From JBFMDN01 sp040753915 (GTDB lineage: Bacteria > Desulfobacterota > Desulfomonilia > Desulfomonilales > Desulfomonilaceae), in assembly GCA_040753915.1 (NCBI GenBank), contig JBFMDN010000014.1:33361-97360 (forward strand): DNA of 64,000 bases. The letters run 5' to 3'. This document shows, one piece after another, positions 34,951 through 45,124 of this stretch. A program made the position numbers and the translations under genes. The notes beneath the pieces were generated by a model. That model had not been told where the DNA came from and made no database searches. It worked only from the letters and a program-made list of their open reading frames with translations. The stretch's first letter is position 1; every line of letters starts with the position of its first letter.

Positions 34951-37900
34951 AAACACCGTCTTCCTCTTATCGTTCTCCCGGAACAGACGAATCATTCTTC
35001 TCCCGCGTCATGGGGTTCTGGATGGAGCAGAAGCTGCTCGCAGCGGCAGTCCTCGCGGTGACCATCCTGTACGGAGCGATGGTGGCTCCGTTCGATTGGG
35101 ACATTTCCTGGCTTCCTCGGCAGCCTGTCCCGGTCGACGCGATCCCGGATATTGGGGAAAATCAGCAAATCGTCTTTACCACGTGGGATGGTCGCTCCCC
35201 GAAGGATGTGGAGGATCAGATCACGTATCCGCTAACTGTCTCCTTGCTCGGGATTCCGGGGGTGAAGTCTATTCGCAGCAATTCTTTTTTCGGGTTTTCC
35301 ACAATCTACCTAATCTTTGGCGAGGAGATCGATTTCTATTGGTCGAGGTCCCGAATCCTGGAAAAGCTCAACTCTCTGCCTGCCGGAACGCTGCCGGAGG
35401 GCGTACAACCCGCTCTGGGACCGGATGCTACTGCCCTGGGTCAAGTGTTCTGGTACACGCTGGAAGGAGAGGGGTTCGGGCTCGATGAGCTCCGGTCGAT
35501 CCAGGATTATTACGTTCGATATGCCCTCCAGAGCGCTGGAGGGGTAAGCGAAGTCGCGTCCGTGGGCGGATACGTCAAGGAGTATCAGATCGACATCAAC
35601 CCCGACGCAATGCGAGCACACGGCATTACCCTCCCCGAAGTTTTCAACGCAATTCGTATGGCCAATATCGATGTGGGCGCAGGAACCATTGAGGTGAACA
35701 GGGCCGAATATACCATCCGAGGCCTGGGGTTCGCGAGGTCGGTGGCCGATTTCGAGCAGAGCGTCGTGAAGGTGAATGACAACGTGCCCCTGTTCATAAA
35801 GGACGTCGCCACCGTCTCACTCGGTCCGGCCATGCGGCGAGGAGCTCTCGACAAGGAGGGTGCTGAGGTTGTCGGCGGAGTAGTGGTCGTTCGCTTTGGC
35901 GAGAACCCTCTTCAGGTGATCAAGAATGTCAAAAGGAAAATCCAGGAGATTACCCCAGGTCTACCCACGAGAATCCTTCCGGACGGGACGGTGTCCCAGG
36001 TGCATATCGTGCCGTTCTATGATCGGACGGAACTGATCCATCAGACTCTTGACACTCTCAAGAGGGCTCTGAGCGAGGAGATTCTCGTTACCATCATCGT
36101 AGTAATCGTGATGGTGAATCATCTGGTCAGCTCCGCTCTCATTTCAACGATTCTTCCTCTAGCGGTACTCCTGACCTTCATCGTCATGAAGTTCGCCGGG
36201 ATCGACGCCAACATCATGGCTCTCTCAGGCATAGCCATTGCCATAGGAGTCATGGTGGACATGGGTATCATCCTTTGCGAAAACATTCTGAGACATTTCG
36301 AGCACGATCCGCCGGGAAAGAGCACTTTTGAGATGGTGCGCCAGGCCGCGTCCGAGGTGGGTGGCGCTGTGATGACTTCGTCCCTCACAACCATCATTTC
36401 TTTTCTTCCTGTCTTTGCACTCACTGGGCCAGAAGGAAAGCTGTTTAAGCCTGTGGCCTATACCAAGACCTTTGCAGTGGGAGGCGCGCTCGTTCTGGCG
36501 CTGGCACTCATTCCTCCCATGGCTCATCTCGTTTTCAGAAAGACAAGCCTGCGGAAGAACACGCTTCTCCTCGCATACGTGATCGTGGGCATCGTAGGAC
36601 TTTGGGTGGGGAGTGCCGTTTCCTGGTGGATAGGAGTTCCGGTCGTCTTCATTGCCGTCTTCAAGGCGGTGTCAGCCTTTCTTCCGCCGTCTGTAGGCTC
36701 GTACGGCTCACGGTTCTTGAATCTTGCAGCTCTCGTGTTCGTGATTGTCCTCCTCACAGAGCACTGGCTTCCTCTCGGTCCGCAAGTGGGATTTGTGAGG
36801 AATCTCATTTTCGCGTCAGGAATCATTTTTGGCTTGCTAGGCATCCGAAAGGTTTTTACTTCGTTCTACAGACCGTTACTCAGGTGGTGTCTGCACCACA
36901 AGGCGGCGTTTCTTGTCATCCCTATATCACTGGTGGTTTTCGGCGCTACCATATGGCTGGGGTTTGCCCGGGTGTTCGCCTTCATACCCTGGACGGTGGA
37001 TCGAGTCCTGGGACCACCAGCCAGGACCGTTACTGTGCAGCACGTCCACGGTCCCGAGCTCAAGAGTGATGCAGCCCCCCCGCTTGTAGAGGGAAGCCGC
37101 GTGCAGGGGACGTGGATATGGTCGAAACTCTCTCACATGTTTCCAGGCTTGGGGAAGGAGTTCATGCCCAGCCTTGACGAAGGCTCTTTCCTCTTCATGC
37201 CCACCACCATGCCGCACGCGTCCATAGGCGAGGCTCTGGATGTAATTCACAAACAGGATGTAGCCATTCGAGCCATTCCCGAAGTGGTATCGGTAGTCGG
37301 AAAAATTGGGCGAGTGGAGAGTGCTCTCGACCCGGCGCCGCTCTCCATGGTGGAAACCGTCATCGTCTATCATCCCGAGTTCAAGGTGGACCCGGACACG
37401 GGGGATAGGGTGCTCGACCCCAATACTGGAAATCCAGTGAGAAACTGGCGGCCTCACATCAGGACTCCGGACGATATATGGAAAGAAATCGTACGAGTCG
37501 CACAGGTACCAGGCACGACCTCCGCACCAAAGCTGCAGCCTATCGCCGCCCGGGTCGTGATGCTGCAGAGTGGTATGAGGGCGGCCATGGGCGTGAAGGT
37601 CCGGGGTAAGAGCCTTGACGAGGTCCAGCGCGTAGGATTCGAGATAGAAAGGTTCCTAAAGGATGTGCCTCTGGTGGAGCCCTCATCGGTGATCGCAGAC
37701 AGGGTGGTCGGGAATCCGTACCTGGAGATTGACATAGACAGACGCGCCATAGCCAGATACGGCATCAAAATTGCGGAAGTGCAGGACGTCATCGAAATAG
37801 CCATCGGCGGCAAGAGGATCACCACTACTGTCGAAGGCCGCGAGCGATACCCCGTGCGCGTGCGATACCAACGTGAGCTGCGAGATTCGATCGAAGCCCT

Positions 37901-38786
37901 GGAAAAAATTCTCGTGTCCGGGGACAACGGCGTCCAGATTCCTATCAGTCTTGTGGCCACGATCAAGTATTCCCGCGGTCCGATGATGATCAAGAGCGAG
38001 GACACGTTCCTCGTAAGCTATGTGCTCTTCGACAAGAAGCCCGGAGCTGCGGAAGTGGACGTAGTAACTGCCGCGGACAATTACCTCAGGCATAAGCTCG
38101 ATACCGGCGAGCTGAGAATTCCTCCCGGGACTTCCTTTACGTTTGCTGGGTCCTATGAGAACCAGGTCAGGTCCGAAAAGACATTGAGAATCGTGATTCC
38201 GCTGGCTCTACTCCTCATCTTTCTGGTCCTCTATTTCCAGTTCAGATCGATTCCGACGTCTCTCAATGTCTTCTCTGGGATCTTCGTTGCCTGGTCCGGG
38301 GGATTTATCATGCTCTGGCTTTACGCGCAGCCCTGGTTCATGGACTTCACCGTGTTCGGAGTCAACATGCGCGATCTGTTCCAGGTGAGGCAGTACAACC
38401 TCAGCGTGGCAGTATGGGTGGGGTTCCTCGCCCTGTTCGGCATTGCCACCAACGATGGGGTAATCTATTCAACCTACTTGGATCAGGTCTTCAAGCAACA
38501 GAAGTTCCAGAGTGTCGAGGAGATCCGCAATGCAACGCTGGAAGCAGGAGAAAAGCGGGTGCGTCCGGCACTCATGACTACGGCCTGTACTATCCTTGCA
38601 CTCGTACCAATCTTGACCTCCCAGGGCAAAGGTGCTGATGTCATGGTCCCTATGGCCTTGCCAAGCTTCGGGGGGATGTGCATCGATATTATAACAATAT
38701 TCGTCGTTCCCACCATTTATTGCATGGTCAAGGAGATACAGTTCAAAGCCAACAATCTCGACAAACAGGAAGGAGCAGTGTCGTGA
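34947..38786 (+). CDS. cusA: CusA-type heavy-metal RND efflux pump with an extra membrane insert
   Basis: The 1279-residue pump is a heavy-metal RND protein (PVDAIPDIGENQQIVFT, DQITYPLT, proton-relay helix VMVDMGIILCENI). The three methionines that carry Cu/Ag in E. coli CusA appear conserved (FLFMPTTMP, LSMVETVI, VVMLQSGMR). It is longer than the usual ~1040 residues. About 100 residues (roughly 532-640) add around four hydrophobic helices, and a further stretch follows near 690-720. Export would be periplasm to outside, driven by protons. No CusC-like outer-membrane channel gene is present nearby. Confidence 0.92.
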   Translation: MKTPSSSYRSPGTDESFFSRVMGFWMEQKLLAAAVLAVTILYGAMVAPFDWDISWLPRQPVPVDAIPDIGENQQIVFTTWDGRSPKDVEDQITYPLTVSLLGIPGVKSIRSNSFFGFSTIYLIFGEEIDFYWSRSRILEKLNSLPAGTLPEGVQPALGPDATALGQVFWYTLEGEGFGLDELRSIQDYYVRYALQSAGGVSEVASVGGYVKEYQIDINPDAMRAHGITLPEVFNAIRMANIDVGAGTIEVNRAEYTIRGLGFARSVADFEQSVVKVNDNVPLFIKDVATVSLGPAMRRGALDKEGAEVVGGVVVVRFGENPLQVIKNVKRKIQEITPGLPTRILPDGTVSQVHIVPFYDRTELIHQTLDTLKRALSEEILVTIIVVIVMVNHLVSSALISTILPLAVLLTFIVMKFAGIDANIMALSGIAIAIGVMVDMGIILCENILRHFEHDPPGKSTFEMVRQAASEVGGAVMTSSLTTIISFLPVFALTGPEGKLFKPVAYTKTFAVGGALVLALALIPPMAHLVFRKTSLRKNTLLLAYVIVGIVGLWVGSAVSWWIGVPVVFIAVFKAVSAFLPPSVGSYGSRFLNLAALVFVIVLLTEHWLPLGPQVGFVRNLIFASGIIFGLLGIRKVFTSFYRPLLRWCLHHKAAFLVIPISLVVFGATIWLGFARVFAFIPWTVDRVLGPPARTVTVQHVHGPELKSDAAPPLVEGSRVQGTWIWSKLSHMFPGLGKEFMPSLDEGSFLFMPTTMPHASIGEALDVIHKQDVAIRAIPEVVSVVGKIGRVESALDPAPLSMVETVIVYHPEFKVDPDTGDRVLDPNTGNPVRNWRPHIRTPDDIWKEIVRVAQVPGTTSAPKLQPIAARVVMLQSGMRAAMGVKVRGKSLDEVQRVGFEIERFLKDVPLVEPSSVIADRVVGNPYLEIDIDRRAIARYGIKIAEVQDVIEIAIGGKRITTTVEGRERYPVRVRYQRELRDSIEALEKILVSGDNGVQIPISLVATIKYSRGPMMIKSEDTFLVSYVLFDKKPGAAEVDVVTAADNYLRHKLDTGELRIPPGTSFTFAGSYENQVRSEKTLRIVIPLALLLIFLVLYFQFRSIPTSLNVFSGIFVAWSGGFIMLWLYAQPWFMDFTVFGVNMRDLFQVRQYNLSVAVWVGFLALFGIATNDGVIYSTYLDQVFKQQKFQSVEEIRNATLEAGEKRVRPALMTTACTILALVPILTSQGKGADVMVPMALPSFGGMCIDIITIFVVPTIYCMVKEIQFKANNLDKQEGAVS

Positions 38787-39310
38787 GCTCACTCGTGAAA
38801 ACATTCTGTCCGGCGTTCTTGATTGCGCTCGCAATGATCATTATGCCTCTCATTTCGATAGGAGCGGAGACTGTGACACTTCCCAATGGTGCCAAGCTGG
38901 ACCTCTCGGCCAAGTGCCCCGTCTGCAATATGGAAGTGCGGTCGAGCACACTTGGTCCTGCCGCCGTCGTGTTCAAAGACGGCACGGCGGTAGGCTTCGA
39001 CAGCACGGGCGACATGTTCCGCTATCTGCTTGATCCGAAGAAACATGGATTTCAGCAGGACAACGTTGAGCACGTTTTTGTCACCCAGTATGGAACCAAG
39101 AATTTCATCGATGCGAAGCTGGCGGTATATGTGGTGGGGAGCGATGTGAAAGGCTCTATGGGGCCGGAAGTGGTCCCCTTTGCCGAGAAGGGCGAAGCGG
39201 AGAAGTTCATGACAGCGCATCACGGAAAGAGTGTTGTTCCGTTCGCCAAGGTCGGGTTAAGTGACTTGAAACCGAAGAAGGGGTTGCTCAAGATGGAGCA
39301 CAGCCACTGA
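38783..39310 (+). CDS. nosL: NosL-family copper-binding protein
   Basis: A GTG start at 38783 overlaps the cusA stop by four bases and follows AGGAAGGAG. The 175-residue product has a signal peptide (1-28) but its first Cys is at 9, not a lipobox. The NosL metal site is C45-P-V-C48-N-M50. Later family blocks are AVVFKDGTAVGFDSTGDMFRY, AKLAVYVVGSDVKGSMG and FMTAHHGKSVVPF. NosL proteins bind Cu(I), and here it completes a copper efflux operon rather than nitrous-oxide reductase assembly, since no nosZ is present. Confidence 0.88.
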   Translation: MSSLVKTFCPAFLIALAMIIMPLISIGAETVTLPNGAKLDLSAKCPVCNMEVRSSTLGPAAVVFKDGTAVGFDSTGDMFRYLLDPKKHGFQQDNVEHVFVTQYGTKNFIDAKLAVYVVGSDVKGSMGPEVVPFAEKGEAEKFMTAHHGKSVVPFAKVGLSDLKPKKGLLKMEHSH

Positions 39311-39611
39311 GAGATCGTTTCACAATTGGACAACAGACCTCGGAATCATTGCTGTGGAGCGGTTCGTGAAGGAGGCGAGAATGCGCGTTCGTGAACCTCG
39401 GGCGCGATTTCTTGACTTGAAATTAAGCCGTAGATAGAATTTGTTGCATTTCCTTGATGAACGCTTTCAGGATTGCTCATCGAGACCTCGCGGCAGAGTG
39501 CGCCTCAGGTGTGGCCAAGTCCGGGCAGGACGCTGTTGAAGGAGGGCGGAGCCATGTGCGGGGATCTGTGGGCATGAGTCGGGTACAGCTCCCCCAGCCA
39601 CGGAGCGCTCC
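39311..39611. other. intergenic region before the kinase cascade
   Basis: About 300 bases with the promoter at 39412-39440 and a roughly 170-base leader. No terminator hairpin for the cus operon was recognised and no gene is supported. Confidence 0.45.
39412..39440 (+). promoter_or_regulatory. sigma-70-type promoter of the kinase cascade
   Basis: TTGACT at 39412-39417 is separated by exactly 17 bases from TAGAAT at 39435-39440. Each hexamer has one mismatch to consensus. It lies about 170 bases before the hybrid kinase start. Confidence 0.6.
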
Positions 39612-42600
39612 ATGCCTCGAACGAAGTTCCTCCCGGGTCTTATTTCCCCCCAGCCCGGTTTGAGCCTGCGGACCAAGCTCGTAGTTCTTCTAGTCCTCGT
39701 GATGGTGATTCCTCTCCTTGTGTCTGCATGGATCGCCCGTCACAATGCTCACTTGACTGGCGAGAGAGTTGGCAAGCAGACTTCCATGATGACCCATGAG
39801 ATGCGCGAGTCGGTGGCGACAGTCGGAACTCGCACCATAAACGATGCCATTCAAGCGCTCGAACTGCTTTCAAGAGAGAAGATCGAGCGCTTGTCAACCG
39901 ATATTGCTCGAGAAATCGCTGCCTTCTTGCACGATCGGGACGACGACGTTCGCTTGGTTGCGACTCTCCCGTTGACGGAGACATCCTTTCGGCGGTTCCT
40001 CTCCAGCCGTACCCGCGAAGTGATGGATCACGGTCCCTGGGAATTGGCTCCGGACAAGCGGTCGTGGGCTCCGACGCGAGTAATCATAGACCCCCCCGAG
40101 GAGGTCAGCCCCGCACTTCGCGAAAACCAAATGGGATTTCACTATCGACCGCCTGAAACCCACGGCATGCGAAGCAGGCGCCCACTTTACCTTGAAATGA
40201 CGTTCGTGGACCTGGAAGGCCAGGAGCGACTCAAGGTAACCACGACCTCTCTCCTTCCGGCAGGGCTTCGCGACGTCTCTCGACCTGAAAACACCTACTG
40301 CAAAGCGGAGACGTATTTCCAAGAACTACGCGCGTTGAAGGATCAAGAGATTTATGTGTCGAGTGTCATCGGTCCGTACGTTTCGTCCCCAATTATCGGC
40401 CCATATCTGCCCGAGCGGGTGATCTCCAACGGCCTTCCCTACGAGCCCGAAAAAGCGGGTTACGCTGGAAAGGAGAACCCTGTCGGTCAGCGTTTCAAAG
40501 GATTGATCAGATGGGCCAAACCGGTCGTACGCGAGGGGCGTAGAATCGGGTATGTGACGCTGGCATTGGATCACACGCATCTGATGAATTTTACGGATTA
40601 CGTGGTACCTACGGAAGAGAGGTACTCCTCGATTCCAGATGCCGGCACGGGCAATTACGCGTTCCTGGCGGACTACAGAGGCAGAGTCCTTGCCCATCCA
40701 AGACAATATCACATCATGGGGTATGACCCAGCCACAGGGGAGCCAGTGCCTCCATGGTTGGACGAGGAAACGTATGCCAGATGGAAAGTAAGCGGCAAGC
40801 CGTTCAGTGAATTTACGAAGGAGCTCCCTGAATATGACAACCCGTCCCGCCACAAGAGGGCTTCGTTGGAGCAAGTAAGAGAGGGCCAAACGGGAATAGA
40901 TTATCGGTATCTCAACTTTGCCCCGCAATGTCTAGGATTTCAGACCATAACGGAGTACGGGGGATCGGGTTCGTTTCACCTTTATTGGAGCGGTTTGTGG
41001 AAATTGAACGCGACAGCGACGATACCGTACTACACGGGACAATACGGATCCCAGCGCCGTGGATTCGGCCACGTGGGAATAACGGCAAACATTGAAGAAT
41101 TTTACAAACCCGCCCTGGAGACAAAGAAATTTATCGATCGATTCATTGCTGAACGCGATGCGCATCTTGCCCGGCAACAGGTAGACCTCCAGCGAACCAT
41201 TACCGACAACATCGCCCTCAGCATGACAAGTCTCGGCGAATCTACAGCAGCGATGGTTACACTGGTAATCGGACTCGCGGCCTGGATTGCATCGGTATTG
41301 CGTAACCGTGTGGCAGTAGTCATTCAAGGAGTCCGTGACTTTCAGGATGGTAAGCTGAAGCATCGACTCCCTGTCAAGAGCGGAGACGAGCTTGGGCAAC
41401 TGGCCACAGCCTTCAACCAGATGGCTCAAAGCATTGAAAGCTCTTACGAAAAGCTGAGCAGGAGCGAGCAGCGATTCAGGGCCATATTCAACCAGACTTT
41501 TCAGATCGCCGGCTTTCTGACTCCTCAAGGGACCGTGTTGGCGGCCAACACGGCTATGCAAGAGTTCCTCGGGGCAACGGAATCCGAGCTGATTGACAAG
41601 GCATGCTGGACACTTCCCAAATGGGGTGATTCTTCCGAGCTTCAACGCAGGATCTTGGAGTCAGTGCAGGAAGCCGCTGACGGACATTTCCTCCGTTTTG
41701 AGGCAACCAGCTTGTGCTCGGACGGAGACATCCGTGTACTCGACTTCTCTTTGAAACCCTTCAAGGATGACGAAGGCCTCATTGTAAACCTGGTGCTGGA
41801 AGCACGTGACATCACGGACCTGAAAAAGGCCGAACATGAGCTCAGGAGGCATCGAGATCAGCTCGAAGTCTTTGTTCACGAGCGGACTCGAGAGCTGACT
41901 TTGGCAAACGAAAAGTTGCAGAGCGAAATTCGCGAGCGCAAACAGGCTGAGTACAAGGTGCGTGCAGAAAGGGACAGGGCCCAACGCTATCTGGACATCG
42001 CGGGAGCAATCATTGTGCTGATAGATTCTCGCCAGAGAACCGGCCTCATCAACAAGAAAGGGTGCGAAATCCTGGGCTACAGCGAAAGGGAGCTCATCGG
42101 AGCAGACTGGTTTGACACGGTCGCTCCGGAGGGGGAGAGGGAAGCCGACAGGGCACTCTTCGCTGCATTGCTCTCCAGAGGAAGCGGGTCTGTCGAATAC
42201 GTGGAGAATACGGTTCTGACCAAGGATGGGCAACCGTTGATCATCGCGTGGCAGATCTCGGTCTTGACCGACATGAATGGAAAACCGGTGGGCACACTAA
42301 GCTCGGGCGTCGACATCACACAAAGGAAAAGGACGGAAGAGGAGTTGCGCCGGGCACGAGATGCGGCTGAGGTCGCGAATCGAACAAAGAGCGCGTTCCT
42401 GGCAAACATCTCGCACGAAATCCGAACACCGCTCAACGCTATCCTGGGCTTTTGTCAACTGATGCTGCGCGATTGCTCGATCTCGTTCCAGCACCGGGAA
42501 AGCATAGAGAAAATCAATCGAAGCGGAGAACACCTCCTAGCACTCATCAACGAAGTCCTCGAGATGTCAAAGATTGAATCGGGGTGCGCTTCGCTGAGCC

Positions 42601-43823
42601 CGACGAATTTTGATCTCTATCGTCTGTTGGAAGACGTGGAGATGATGTTTCGTGTTCGGACCGAAACGAAGGGCCTTCAATTCGAAGTGAGCACGTCCGA
42701 CAATCTGGTCAGGCACGTGGTGGGAGACCAGAGCAAAATTCGTCAAGTTCTCATCAATTTGCTGGGAAATGCGGTAAAGTTCACGAATCAGGGGGGTGTG
42801 CTTCTGCGCGTATTTTCAGAAAACCACGAAGCGGAGAAGCCCCACAGCGAGGTGGCCCCGTGTCACAGTAATGGTACGATTCGGTTGATCATGGAAGTGA
42901 AGGACACAGGAATAGGGATTAGGGATGAAGACAAGGAAAAGGTGTTCCAGCCCTTTGAACAGCTCGGGTCGTCAACGAACCCAGACGGGGGTACAGGGCT
43001 CGGTTTGGCCATTTGTCGAGAATTCTTGAGGATTATGGGAGGGACCATCTCTCTCACGAGTCGTGTCGGCCAGGGAAGCGTTTTTCGGGTCGAGATCCCA
43101 GTCGAACGCGGAACCGGTCAAGCCTGCGATTCGAAGGAACCGACGAGGCGGGTGATCGGGCTTCAACCAGGACAGCCACGGTACCGCATACTTGTGGTAG
43201 ACGATATCCAGACCAATCGCGAAATATTGTCCAGTATGCTTCTCTCAGTCGGTTTGGACGTTCGGACCGCGCACAATGGGAAGCAAGCCGTCGCGGTGTT
43301 TGATCAGTGGCACCCCCACGCGATACTAATGGACATGAAGATGCCGGTAATGGACGGCCGTCAGGCAACAAAAGAGATCAAATCCCGGCCGGGCGGAGAG
43401 CAGACGGTAGTAATAGCTGTGAGCGCAGGAGCGTGGGAAGAAGAGCGGAAGACAGTTTTGGCCGACGGCCCGGATGATTTCATCCGGAAGCCGTTCCGGG
43501 AGGGAGATGTCTTCAACATCCTTGGTGCGCATCTCGGTCTCGAATACGCATACCAGCAAGATGACCGGCAAGAGGCAAGTAGGAATGCCCCGATGAATAG
43601 GTGTACGACACTTGAGCTGAATGAGCTGGCAAACCTTCCTTCGAGACTGCTCAACGAGCTGGAGGAAGCAGCCGAAAAGCTCGACGTTGACCACCTGCGT
43701 GAGCTCTTGCACGATGTGCGAAAACTGAACCCATTTCTAGCAGAAGGACTGAGCAATCTCTTGAAGCAATACGATTTTGAGTTACTGATGGATGCACTTC
43801 AGAGCCGGAAGGAGTGTTTGTGA
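39612..43823 (+). CDS. large membrane hybrid histidine kinase
   Basis: A 1403-residue sensor kinase. Membrane helix one is at about 20-43, followed by a large extracytoplasmic sensor region of about 500 residues (Cache-like in arrangement, YAFLADYRGRVLAHPRQ). Helix two is at about 543-563 and HAMP at 565-615. Two PAS domains follow (about 621-740 and 793-915), then HisKA with the phosphohistidine in SHEIRTPLNAIL (about 935), HATPase (DTGIGI, GTGLGLAICREFL) and a receiver (DIQTNREILSS, MDMKMPVMDG, about 1191-1310). It is the likely signal input of the three-gene cascade. The ligand is unknown. Confidence 0.9.
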   Translation: MPRTKFLPGLISPQPGLSLRTKLVVLLVLVMVIPLLVSAWIARHNAHLTGERVGKQTSMMTHEMRESVATVGTRTINDAIQALELLSREKIERLSTDIAREIAAFLHDRDDDVRLVATLPLTETSFRRFLSSRTREVMDHGPWELAPDKRSWAPTRVIIDPPEEVSPALRENQMGFHYRPPETHGMRSRRPLYLEMTFVDLEGQERLKVTTTSLLPAGLRDVSRPENTYCKAETYFQELRALKDQEIYVSSVIGPYVSSPIIGPYLPERVISNGLPYEPEKAGYAGKENPVGQRFKGLIRWAKPVVREGRRIGYVTLALDHTHLMNFTDYVVPTEERYSSIPDAGTGNYAFLADYRGRVLAHPRQYHIMGYDPATGEPVPPWLDEETYARWKVSGKPFSEFTKELPEYDNPSRHKRASLEQVREGQTGIDYRYLNFAPQCLGFQTITEYGGSGSFHLYWSGLWKLNATATIPYYTGQYGSQRRGFGHVGITANIEEFYKPALETKKFIDRFIAERDAHLARQQVDLQRTITDNIALSMTSLGESTAAMVTLVIGLAAWIASVLRNRVAVVIQGVRDFQDGKLKHRLPVKSGDELGQLATAFNQMAQSIESSYEKLSRSEQRFRAIFNQTFQIAGFLTPQGTVLAANTAMQEFLGATESELIDKACWTLPKWGDSSELQRRILESVQEAADGHFLRFEATSLCSDGDIRVLDFSLKPFKDDEGLIVNLVLEARDITDLKKAEHELRRHRDQLEVFVHERTRELTLANEKLQSEIRERKQAEYKVRAERDRAQRYLDIAGAIIVLIDSRQRTGLINKKGCEILGYSERELIGADWFDTVAPEGEREADRALFAALLSRGSGSVEYVENTVLTKDGQPLIIAWQISVLTDMNGKPVGTLSSGVDITQRKRTEEELRRARDAAEVANRTKSAFLANISHEIRTPLNAILGFCQLMLRDCSISFQHRESIEKINRSGEHLLALINEVLEMSKIESGCASLSPTNFDLYRLLEDVEMMFRVRTETKGLQFEVSTSDNLVRHVVGDQSKIRQVLINLLGNAVKFTNQGGVLLRVFSENHEAEKPHSEVAPCHSNGTIRLIMEVKDTGIGIRDEDKEKVFQPFEQLGSSTNPDGGTGLGLAICREFLRIMGGTISLTSRVGQGSVFRVEIPVERGTGQACDSKEPTRRVIGLQPGQPRYRILVVDDIQTNREILSSMLLSVGLDVRTAHNGKQAVAVFDQWHPHAILMDMKMPVMDGRQATKEIKSRPGGEQTVVIAVSAGAWEEERKTVLADGPDDFIRKPFREGDVFNILGAHLGLEYAYQQDDRQEASRNAPMNRCTTLELNELANLPSRLLNELEEAAEKLDVDHLRELLHDVRKLNPFLAEGLSNLLKQYDFELLMDALQSRKECL

Positions 43824-45124
43824 ACCACCCACCGCAGCGACAAGCGAGCATTCTCATAGTTGACGACAAACCTGCAAACCTCGACGTACTGTCCGAAATG
43901 CTGAGACGTTGCGGTCACAAAGTGCGTCCTGCGACTAGCGGCAAGCTCGCGTTAAAGACAGCGAGAAAACAGCCGCCGGATCTGATATTGCTGGACATAC
44001 GAATGCCTCGGATGGATGGGTACGAGGTCTGCCGTGTGCTCAAGGCCGACCCTGACCTGAAGAACATTCCCGTAATCTTTATCAGTGCTCTCTCCCAGCC
44101 GTTCGACAAAGTGACCGCATTTGCGTGCGGAGGAGTGGACTACATCAGCAAGCCCTTTCAGGTGGGCGAGGTTGTGGCGAGAGTGGAGACCCATCTGAAG
44201 GTTAGGAGATACCAGGAGGAGTTGGAGGAACAAAACGAACAACTGCAACGGACCCTCGCCGACCTGAAAGCGGCACAAGCCCGGATTGTGCAATCCGAAA
44301 AGATGGCATCCCTGGGTGTGTTGACAGCCGGAATTGCCCATGAAATCAACAATCCCGTCAACTTCATCACCTCCGGAATCGCAGGGTTGAGAGGACTGCT
44401 CGACGACGTGATGCGCGTGTTGGACCGCTATTCGAAGTTGGATGGGGCGAATGCCACCGCTGGCTTGAAGGAAATCGAACGATTCAAGGAGGAGATTCGA
44501 TTTGACGAGGTGCTCAATGGCCTCTTCGAGCTCCTGGACAACATCAACACAGGATCTCAGCGTACCGCTGAAATTGTGAGAGGCCTTCGTACCTTTGCAC
44601 GATTGGACGAGGATGAGGAAAAGGCGTCAGACATACACCGGAACATCGACTCGACGCTCATCATGCTCCGAAACGAATACAAGGATTTGATTTCAGTGAA
44701 AAAGGACTACGGTGAGCTTCCGCCGATCATCTGTTGCCCGGGAAAGCTGAATCAGGTTTTTATGAACATCTTCGCTAATGCGATAGAGGCGATCAAGAGT
44801 AAGCAGAACCTAGAGCCTACCGAAGAAATCACGGTCAAGACTGGTGTGATCCATAAGGATGGGAACGCTTTTGTCGAGATCGACATCGGAGACACCGGCA
44901 CAGGGGTACCGCCCGAGATTCAAGACCGGATATTCGAGCCGTTTTTCACTTCAAAGGATGTCGGCAAGGGGAATGGGTTGGGGCTGTCCATCTGTCTGGG
45001 CATCGTGAAGAGCCACGGAGGATCGATCGAAGTCGGCCGCAACCATCCGAGCGGGTCGGTGTTCAAGATCTACCTGCCGCTCAGAGTGGAAAGGACGGGC
45101 AATGAGTCGGATCCAAGGGGGTAA
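43820..45124 (+). CDS. response regulator/histidine kinase hybrid
   Basis: The GTG at 43820 overlaps the previous stop (GTGA) and follows AAGGAG, giving 434 residues. A receiver (residues about 10-125, ILIVDDKPANLDVLSEML, LLDIRMPRMDG) is joined by a coiled coil (about 130-165) to a HisKA domain (SLGVLTAGIAHEINNPVNFI) and HATPase (ANAIEAIKSK, GDTGTGVPPEI, GNGLGLSICLGIVKSHGG). It is soluble. It is likely the middle step, taking phosphate from the membrane kinase and passing it to the sigma-54 activator that overlaps its 3' end. Confidence 0.9.
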   Translation: MNHPPQRQASILIVDDKPANLDVLSEMLRRCGHKVRPATSGKLALKTARKQPPDLILLDIRMPRMDGYEVCRVLKADPDLKNIPVIFISALSQPFDKVTAFACGGVDYISKPFQVGEVVARVETHLKVRRYQEELEEQNEQLQRTLADLKAAQARIVQSEKMASLGVLTAGIAHEINNPVNFITSGIAGLRGLLDDVMRVLDRYSKLDGANATAGLKEIERFKEEIRFDEVLNGLFELLDNINTGSQRTAEIVRGLRTFARLDEDEEKASDIHRNIDSTLIMLRNEYKDLISVKKDYGELPPIICCPGKLNQVFMNIFANAIEAIKSKQNLEPTEEITVKTGVIHKDGNAFVEIDIGDTGTGVPPEIQDRIFEPFFTSKDVGKGNGLGLSICLGIVKSHGGSIEVGRNHPSGSVFKIYLPLRVERTGNESDPRG

